A DNA stretch of 64,000 nt from Candidatus Kosakonia sp. 282A-S69 (lineage in GTDB: Bacteria > Pseudomonadota > Gammaproteobacteria > Enterobacterales > Enterobacteriaceae): contig NZ_JAROAU010000003.1 in NCBI RefSeq assembly GCF_029433855.1, forward strand, positions 186,001 to 250,000, given 5' to 3'. A program made the translations under genes and the position numbers. Numbering within the stretch: position 1 is the stretch's first letter; each line of letters begins with the position of its first letter. The notes under the pieces are model-generated. The model made no database searches. It was not told the origin of the DNA and was given only the letters and a program-made list of their open reading frames with translations. This document shows, in pieces, positions 58,991 to 64,000 of this stretch.

Positions 58991-59650
58991 CAAAAGAGGG
59001 GCCGAGCGGAAGGCAAACGGCGGTAACAAATAATGTTCCGCGCGCGCCTTACACCGCTGCTTAATTCTTTTTAGTTACAGCTTAAATCTACGAAAATTCC
59101 TGGAAGGCGGTGATAAAAAGCCGCCGCCCTTTTTCCTGCCAGGTCGTAAAAATAGGGTGAAATATAAGAAAAAGCGATGGCCTCCCGCGTAACAAAAATG
59201 TGCGCAGTAGCACACAGGGCAGCCCGCGCCTCGGCAGGGCGCATGGTTATTAGGCTTGCGCGTTTAGAGCGGCTCGCGAAGCCTTGCGGGCCGAATTATT
59301 AAATAAGCGTGTAAAAACTCATTTTTCGCCTGTTTTTATCCTTTTTTTGCGTTCGTTAAATATATAAAAAGGAGATTTCGTTAGCCGACTTTTATTTGTT
59401 TGAGAGTTTTTAATAGGATCAAAATTAATAATTTAAAAGCGGGTTATCTATTTTCTTGCTGATGCATTAAAACTCGCTTGGCTTATTGTTCCACTCCCGA
59501 TTTCCTGGTTTTATCCCTTTAAAATCAATTTCTTATGTTTTATATGTCATTGCGGTTGCGCAACAAAAAGTTAGCAGAATAACTATTCCTCGGGGCATCA
59601 CCTTTGTAAAAGGCATAACAAAAAAGAGCTCATTTTTTTACATAAATATT
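58991..59650. other. Long gene-free region, AT-rich with GC hairpins
   Basis: About 660 bp without a convincing gene. Within it, 59100-59300 holds several strong hairpins: GGCGG/CCGCC at 59106-59125 followed by CCCTTTTT, and CGGCTCGC/GCGGGCCG at 59270-59293 followed by AT-rich sequence. 59330-59650 is AT-rich with scattered A and T tracts. A small RNA or an eroded gene is possible but not shown. Confidence 0.45.
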
Positions 59651-59662
59651 TTAAAGCGACTA

Positions 59663-59689
59663 TACAACTTCTCTGCCGCGTGCCGATAA
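59663..59689 (+). promoter_or_regulatory. FliA (sigma 28) promoter of the chemoreceptor gene
   Basis: TACA-N15-GCCGATAA: the -10 is a perfect sigma 28 element and the -35 matches TAAA at three of four positions with the required 15-bp spacing. Transcription should start near 59697, just before a CTCGCC/GGCGAG hairpin at 59701-59716 that would form the 5' end of the mRNA. Confidence 0.75.
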
Positions 59690-59745
59690 AAATGATAACT
59701 CTCGCCCGCAGGCGAGGGGCTACCTTCACCGCAAGGAATAATATT

Positions 59746-61395
59746 ATGAATATGCTTCGTAACTTCACTATACGCGCCGTATTGCTGGTGATCCTCGGGG
59801 TCTTCGGCGTGCTGTGGTCTGGCGTCGGGCTGTATAGCGTTTCTTCTTTGTCAAAAGTTGCCGACGGTAATGAAGTTGACCGCCAACTGGTGACACAAAT
59901 GACGCTTCTGAGCCAGGGCAATGACCAATACTTTCGCTTTGTGACGCGTCTGAACCGCGTGATGGAAGCCAAAGCGGCGGGGGCAACACCGGACATGGCA
60001 CCCGTGCAGCAGGCACTGGATAACATGGCAAAACGCCTTGCCGACTTCAAAGCCGTTTCGCCAGGGCCGATGGATCCCAACGTCTCCGAACAGGTGATCG
60101 CTGGCTGGCAGGCGCTGCTGGAGCAGGGCGTTACGCCGCAGATGCAGCTGGCGCAGCAGGGCTCGCCGGAAGCCTACCGCGCGCAGGCGAATAACGTTAC
60201 GCCTGGACTGAGCCGCAACTTTGGCCTCGCGAACGAGAACTTCAACAAAGCCGCTGGCGTCATGCTGGATGAAACCCGCATGATGGTCGACCACCAGACC
60301 AGTACCACCCGCACCGCGATCATTGTCGCGATGGTGCTGGGCTTGCTGATTTTGCTGTTTACGGATCGCTATCTTGTGAGCATGCTGGTCAAACCGCTGG
60401 CCCGTATTCGTGCGCACTTCAATCTGATAGCACAGGGCGATCTCAGTCAGCCGCTGGAAGATATGGGGCGTAACTGCGTCGGCCAGGTGATCCCGCTGCT
60501 GTTAGCAATGCAGGACAGCCTGCGCGAAGCGGTAAGCAGCATCCGCCACGGCAGTGAAAACATCTGGCGCGGCGCGTCTGAGATCTCCACCGGTAATAAC
60601 GACCTCTCATCACGTACCGAAGAGCAGGCCGCCGCGCTGGAGGAGACTGCCGCCAGCATGGAAGAGCTGACCGCCACGGTGAAACTGAACGCCGATAACG
60701 CCAGCCAGGCGAGCGAGCTGGCAGAAGTCGCCTCGGTCACCGCCAGCAAAGGTGGCGCGCTGGTGAAAGAGGTGATCAGCACGATGGACGGTATCTCCGG
60801 CAGTTCGAAGAAGATTGCTGAAATCACTACGGTGATTAACAGCATCGCTTTCCAGACCAATATTCTTGCTCTTAACGCGGCGGTAGAAGCGGCGCGTGCC
60901 GGTGAACAGGGGCGTGGTTTTGCGGTGGTGGCTGGCGAAGTGCGTAACCTCGCCAGCCGCAGTGCGGGCGCGGCAAAAGAGATCGAAACGCTGATCGCCG
61001 ACTCCGTCTCACGCGTTGAGAAAGGGGCGCAGCTGGTCAATGACACCGGCACCACGATGGAGGGCATTCTGCGCGCCGTGCGTGAAGTGACCACCATTAT
61101 GAAAGAGATTGCCGCCGCCTCTGCCGAGCAGAGCAAAGGGATCTCGCAGGTGGGCGTTGCCATCACGCAGATGGATAACGTCACGCAGCAGAACGCCTCG
61201 TTGGTTGAGCAGGTCTCGGCTGCTGCCGCTGCGCTGGAGCGTCAGACCGAAGAGTTGCAGCGTTCCGTGCAGCAGTTCCGTTTGACCCGCGAAGAGGAGC
61301 ACAAACCCGCCGCGCCTAACCTGGTTAAACCTGACATGGGCCGTGGCGCAGCACGCAAACCTGGCGCATCGTCCGATGAGTGGGTCGCGTTCTAA
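59746..61395 (+). CDS. Methyl-accepting chemotaxis protein (Tar/Tsr type)
   Basis: A 549-residue transmembrane chemoreceptor. The first helix is at about 8-30, followed by a periplasmic four-helix ligand domain (about 31-185), a second helix (about 188-208), a HAMP domain and a long cytoplasmic coiled coil. The signalling tip is seen in [20 protein letters not shown] near residue 385. The C-terminus DEWVAF resembles the xWxxF pentapeptide that tethers CheR and CheB. I start at MNMLRNF after AAGGA, excluding a 22-codon extension that would begin inside the promoter. The ligand is unknown. Confidence 0.94.
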   Translation: MNMLRNFTIRAVLLVILGVFGVLWSGVGLYSVSSLSKVADGNEVDRQLVTQMTLLSQGNDQYFRFVTRLNRVMEAKAAGATPDMAPVQQALDNMAKRLADFKAVSPGPMDPNVSEQVIAGWQALLEQGVTPQMQLAQQGSPEAYRAQANNVTPGLSRNFGLANENFNKAAGVMLDETRMMVDHQTSTTRTAIIVAMVLGLLILLFTDRYLVSMLVKPLARIRAHFNLIAQGDLSQPLEDMGRNCVGQVIPLLLAMQDSLREAVSSIRHGSENIWRGASEISTGNNDLSSRTEEQAAALEETAASMEELTATVKLNADNASQASELAEVASVTASKGGALVKEVISTMDGISGSSKKIAEITTVINSIAFQTNILALNAAVEAARAGEQGRGFAVVAGEVRNLASRSAGAAKEIETLIADSVSRVEKGAQLVNDTGTTMEGILRAVREVTTIMKEIAAASAEQSKGISQVGVAITQMDNVTQQNASLVEQVSAAAAALERQTEELQRSVQQFRLTREEEHKPAAPNLVKPDMGRGAARKPGASSDEWVAF

Positions 61396-61405
61396 TCCTG
61401 TAATA

Positions 61406-61429
61406 GCGCGCCTCAGGGATGGGGCGCGT
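61406..61429. terminator. Hairpin between the chemoreceptor and FucR-like genes
   Basis: GCGCGCC and GGCGCGT arms separated by ten bases, spanning the stop codon of the regulator. It lacks a T tract. Confidence 0.4.
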
Positions 61430-62114
61430 CGGTGATCATTTGTGTCACCAGGGAAAGGTGACCGATGCTGGCTTCGCTGGCGCGATAAAACTTACTCTTA
61501 TCAATCAGTAACAGCGACTGCTGCGCCCGGCGCAGCAGTGCCGATTTAAACGCCGCGTTATGCCGTGTGGAATCCCACATCTCGCCGTTGCCATCAATCC
61601 CCTCGCAGGAAAAGATAAAGAGATCGATCTCCAGCGATTTAAGCAGGCTGGCGAGCGCCGGATTGACGTAACAGCGCTCACCGCGCGCCAGCCGGCCGCC
61701 GGAGCAGATAAGCTCACTGTGCTGCCGCCGGGCCATCACCTCGCACACCGGCAAACTATTGGTAAACACCGTCAGCGGGATATCGGGCAGCTGCCGCGCC
61801 AGGTGAAAGCAGGTTGAGCTGGCATCCAGCGCCAGCGTCATCCCGGCTTCCACCCAGTTCAGCGCATGGCGGGCGATATCGGCCTTATCCGCATAGTGGC
61901 TTTTTAAGCGAGCGCGAAACGGCTCGCTGCCGTCAGCCAGGGTGCGTGCGCGACCATGTCGACGCACAATTTTGCCCTGCATCTGCAGGGCATTGAGATC
62001 GCGGCGAATGGTCTCCACGCTGACGGCAAGCTCAGCGGCGAGCGCGGCAGTGGTCATCGACTGCTGGCTCTTCAGAAGCTGCACAATCGCCTGCTGGCGC
62101 GCCGCCTTTATCAT
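61413..62114 (-). CDS. DeoR-family regulator resembling FucR
   Basis: A 233-residue DeoR/GlpR-type regulator with an N-terminal winged helix (about 1-60; KAARQQAIVQLL, VSVETIRRDLNALQMQGKIVRRHGRA) and a C-terminal sugar-phosphate-binding domain. The phrases LDASSTCFHLARQLPDI, YVNPALASLLKSLEIDLFIFSCEGID and LLLIDKSKFYR are close to E. coli FucR, the L-fucose operon activator. No fucose genes are nearby. The ATG lies four bases after the yghU stop, with AAGGGA abutting it, implying coupled translation; earlier in-frame starts would overlap yghU. Confidence 0.85.
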   Translation of the reverse strand: MIKAARQQAIVQLLKSQQSMTTAALAAELAVSVETIRRDLNALQMQGKIVRRHGRARTLADGSEPFRARLKSHYADKADIARHALNWVEAGMTLALDASSTCFHLARQLPDIPLTVFTNSLPVCEVMARRQHSELICSGGRLARGERCYVNPALASLLKSLEIDLFIFSCEGIDGNGEMWDSTRHNAAFKSALLRRAQQSLLLIDKSKFYRASEASIGHLSLVTQMITDAPHP

Positions 62115-62118
62115 TCCC

Positions 62119-62982
62119 TTACGCGCCGCGTTTATCTTCGGTTTGCGTATCGAAGTCGCTGGCGTCGTGGCGCTCATGCAGCTGCTCATTCGCCGGGCCG
62201 AAGGTGCGGTTCACCATGCGGCCGCGCTTCACGGCCGGGCGTTCAGCGATCGCCTTCGCCCAGCGCTGGACGTTTTTGTAGCTGCCCGCATCGAGGAACT
62301 CTGCCGCATCATAGACGTTGCCCAGTACCACGTTGCCGTACCATGGCCAGATCGCCATATCGGCAATGGTGTACTCATCGCCCGCGACAAATTGATGTTC
62401 CGCCAGTTGCTTATCCAGCACATCGAGCTGGCGCTTGGCCTCCATGGTGAAGCGGTTGATGGCGTATTCGATCTTTACTGGCGCATAGCTGTAGAAGTGA
62501 CCAAAGCCACCGCCAAGGAACGGCGCGGAGCCCTGCAGCCAGAAGAGCCAGTTCAGCGTTTCGGTGCGAGCGGCGAGATCGCGCGGCAGAAAATGACCAA
62601 ACTTCTCTGCCAGATAGAGCAGGATATTGCCCGATTCAAACACGCGGGTCGGCGGCGTGGTGCTGTGGTCGCGCAGCGCCGGGATTTTCGAGTTGGGGTT
62701 CACCTCGACAAAACCGCTGGAGAATTGATCCCCTTCACCGATACGGATCAGCCACGCATCGTACTCCGCTTCAGAGACGCCTTTCGCCAGCAGTTCTTCA
62801 AGCATAATGGTTACTTTCTGGCCGTTCGGCGTACCGAGCGAGTAGAGCTGCAACGGATGTTTGCCCGTCGGCAGCGCTTTTTCATGAGTGGCACCGGAAA
62901 CCGGACGGTTGATATTGGCAAACGCGCCGCCGCCGGATTGATCCCATGTCCACACCTTCGGGGGTTGATAGTTGTCTGACAT
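62119..62982 (-). CDS. yghU: Glutathione S-transferase-like disulfide reductase YghU
   Basis: Nu-class glutathione transferase-like enzyme with glutathione-dependent disulfide-bond reductase activity. The 287 residues match E. coli YghU in length. The thioredoxin-fold N-terminal domain contains LYSLGTPNGQKVTIMLEE near residue 47 and NPNSKIPALRD near 95, with ESGNILLYLAEKFG binding the glutathione gamma-glutamyl group; the C-terminal helical domain includes YTIADMAIWPWYG. It precedes the FucR-like gene. Confidence 0.95.
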   Translation of the reverse strand: MSDNYQPPKVWTWDQSGGGAFANINRPVSGATHEKALPTGKHPLQLYSLGTPNGQKVTIMLEELLAKGVSEAEYDAWLIRIGEGDQFSSGFVEVNPNSKIPALRDHSTTPPTRVFESGNILLYLAEKFGHFLPRDLAARTETLNWLFWLQGSAPFLGGGFGHFYSYAPVKIEYAINRFTMEAKRQLDVLDKQLAEHQFVAGDEYTIADMAIWPWYGNVVLGNVYDAAEFLDAGSYKNVQRWAKAIAERPAVKRGRMVNRTFGPANEQLHERHDASDFDTQTEDKRGA

Positions 62983-63379
62983 AGCGTTTCCCTCTCTGTG
63001 ATGTTTGAAGTTGTCGGGCTACATGCCTTGCAGTGTAGCAGTCGCCTCTGGCGAGGATACACCACAAACCGGGCGGAAAAGAGTGGCCATTATTGTGGTT
63101 ATCGACCGCGCTATCTTTCACTGGTTATCTGCAAAAGTTTTATTTAAATGCGCTGACTTAAAAAGGATTTATTATTATCTCGCCGCTTTAAGTTAAATTA
63201 ATATTCTATTAAATAAGCCTTTTCTTATTTTTAAAATGTCTGTAATTAAGCTACTGTTACCATTATTTCTTATTAATTTGTTTTCTCTGGCTGACGATAA
63301 ACGTTATAGGGATATTTTTTTCGACTCATCCCGGAGGAGTCATCAGCTAATTATCTGTTAACTACGCGCGGAGAGAATT
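62983..63379. other. AT-rich divergent region between yghU and the terminal gene
   Basis: About 400 bp without a gene. The part near yghU is GC-balanced and probably carries its promoter; 63110-63379 is AT-rich. The only structured signal I find is the FliA-like promoter at 63274-63300. Confidence 0.45.
63274..63300 (+). promoter_or_regulatory. FliA-like promoter of the terminal gene
   Basis: TAAT-N15-GACGATAA matches the sigma 28 -35 at three of four and the -10 at seven of eight positions with correct spacing. The predicted start, near 63307, lies about 70 bp before the gene at 63380. Confidence 0.45.
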
Positions 63380-63850
63380 ATGCAGGAGATTCAGGCTATT
63401 CAGGCAAGCCCTCCGCTTGCCAACACACACGAGCACGCCACCCATAAAGCGGCGATGACCACCTCTACAGAGAACGTCAAAGAGGCTCACACCTACCAGG
63501 ATGAGAGCATAAAAGTGACCCTTTCCAGCAAAGCGGAGAGCCATAAGGAGAGCAAAGAGGTCAAAGCCGAAGAGCCGGTGCGTCAAAAGAAAAGAGAGCA
63601 AAATCAAGAGATTGATTATGCGCTAGAGATGTCAGGCATTCCACAGTTCGGCGGGCGACTGGTGACAGTAGTGAAATATCCCGATGGGCGAACCGAAATG
63701 ATTGATGCCTTTACCGGAAGAAAGGTGACGCAGGAGCAGCTGGCACGCGCTCAGGAAATTGAGGCGCTTAACCAAACTGCTCAACAGAGCAAAATAAAAC
63801 AGGCGCAGCAGATTGCACCCGGCGAGTCTACCCCGACGGATATGCAATAA
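63380..63850 (+). CDS. Unrecognised hydrophilic protein, possibly motility-linked
   Basis: A 156-residue, very hydrophilic protein rich in Glu, Lys and Gln, with no signal peptide or membrane segment. Residues 1-75 look disordered and include ESIKVTLSSKAES; residues about 80-125 contain a compact stretch, GGRLVTVVKYPDGRTEMIDAF, and the tail is glutamine-rich and helical. A GGAGAG ribosome binding site precedes the ATG. The FliA-like promoter suggests expression with flagellar genes. I do not recognise the family. Confidence 0.65.
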   Translation: MQEIQAIQASPPLANTHEHATHKAAMTTSTENVKEAHTYQDESIKVTLSSKAESHKESKEVKAEEPVRQKKREQNQEIDYALEMSGIPQFGGRLVTVVKYPDGRTEMIDAFTGRKVTQEQLARAQEIEALNQTAQQSKIKQAQQIAPGESTPTDMQ

Positions 63851-64000
63851 CACTTCGCCATTTTAGTTAATATATTTTATATTCTCAGTCAGTTAATTCA
63901 GAAATAACTCAAAAATAATAATTATATTTAGCTTAAGGTAAGGCAAGCAGGATTGATTATAAGCAGGCATTCGGCTGAGAATTACTGCCGCCTGGTTAAC
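63851..64000. other. AT-rich right end, nothing recognised
   Basis: The 150 bases after the terminal gene are AT-rich and contain no supported gene or clear terminator. Confidence 0.5.

Noticed and set aside
59486-59689. 67-codon open frame upstream of the chemoreceptor
   Set aside because: It has no ribosome binding site, ends within the FliA promoter, and the sequence is AT-rich leader.
59701-59716. CTCGCC/GGCGAG hairpin as a terminator
   Set aside because: No T tract follows and it lies between the FliA promoter and the ribosome binding site, so a 5' leader stem is more likely.

Overview
The window is a chromosomal segment of a member of the Enterobacteriaceae. Gene content, protein lengths and gene order follow the Escherichia coli mug to yghU interval almost gene for gene (mug, rpoD, dnaG, rpsU, tsaD, plsY, folB, uppP, cca, ygiM, ygiF, glnE, hldE, ubiK, ribB, zupT, ygiD, ygiC, ygiB, tolC, nudF to parE, ygiN, mdaB, qseBC, ygiW, parC, plsC, ftsP, ygiQ, dkgA, yqhD, yqhC, yghB, metC, exbBD, yghA, yqhA, gpr, yghU). 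GC-rich coding sequence, REP/BIME repeats and the accessory genes suggest the Enterobacter/Kosakonia/Klebsiella side of the family; the genus cannot be fixed from the sequence alone.

Layout: 1-668 is an AT-rich tract at the 3' end of a tRNA-Ile(CAU) gene, with an 18-bp near-perfect repeat bracketing a small zinc-ribbon ORF; it looks like the end of an integrated element. 871-20318 is housekeeping: DNA repair, the rpsU-dnaG-rpoD macromolecular synthesis operon, t6A modification, phospholipid, folate, undecaprenyl phosphate, tRNA CCA addition, glutamine synthetase control, LPS heptose, ubiquinone and riboflavin (with an FMN riboswitch). 20622-23467 is a TRAP transporter inserted between ygiD and ygiC. 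23519-31566 is ygiCB-tolC and the divergent nudF-yqiB-cpdA-yqiA-parE operon.

31670-37287 is the most distinctive region: an AraC regulator, a DUF2264 protein, a LacY-family sugar/H+ symporter and a GH88 unsaturated glucuronyl hydrolase lie between parE and ygiN, and the regulator's 3' end runs into a relE toxin gene that has lost its start. It reads as an acquired cytoplasmic pathway for an unsaturated uronic-acid oligosaccharide. The symporter keeps most LacY mechanistic residues but replaces the equivalents of Glu269 and His322.

37363-55671 returns to core genes, with recognisable operators: a QseB/PmrA-type box at qseBC/ygiW, tandem met boxes at metC and a Fur-like box at exbB. 55739-57210 holds three unrecognised genes between yghA and yqhA. 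After gpr comes a long AT-rich gap, a chemoreceptor gene with a clear FliA (sigma 28) promoter, an orphan FucR-like regulator coupled to yghU, and a final unrecognised gene with a FliA-like promoter of its own. No CRISPR array, complete insertion sequence or rRNA gene is present.
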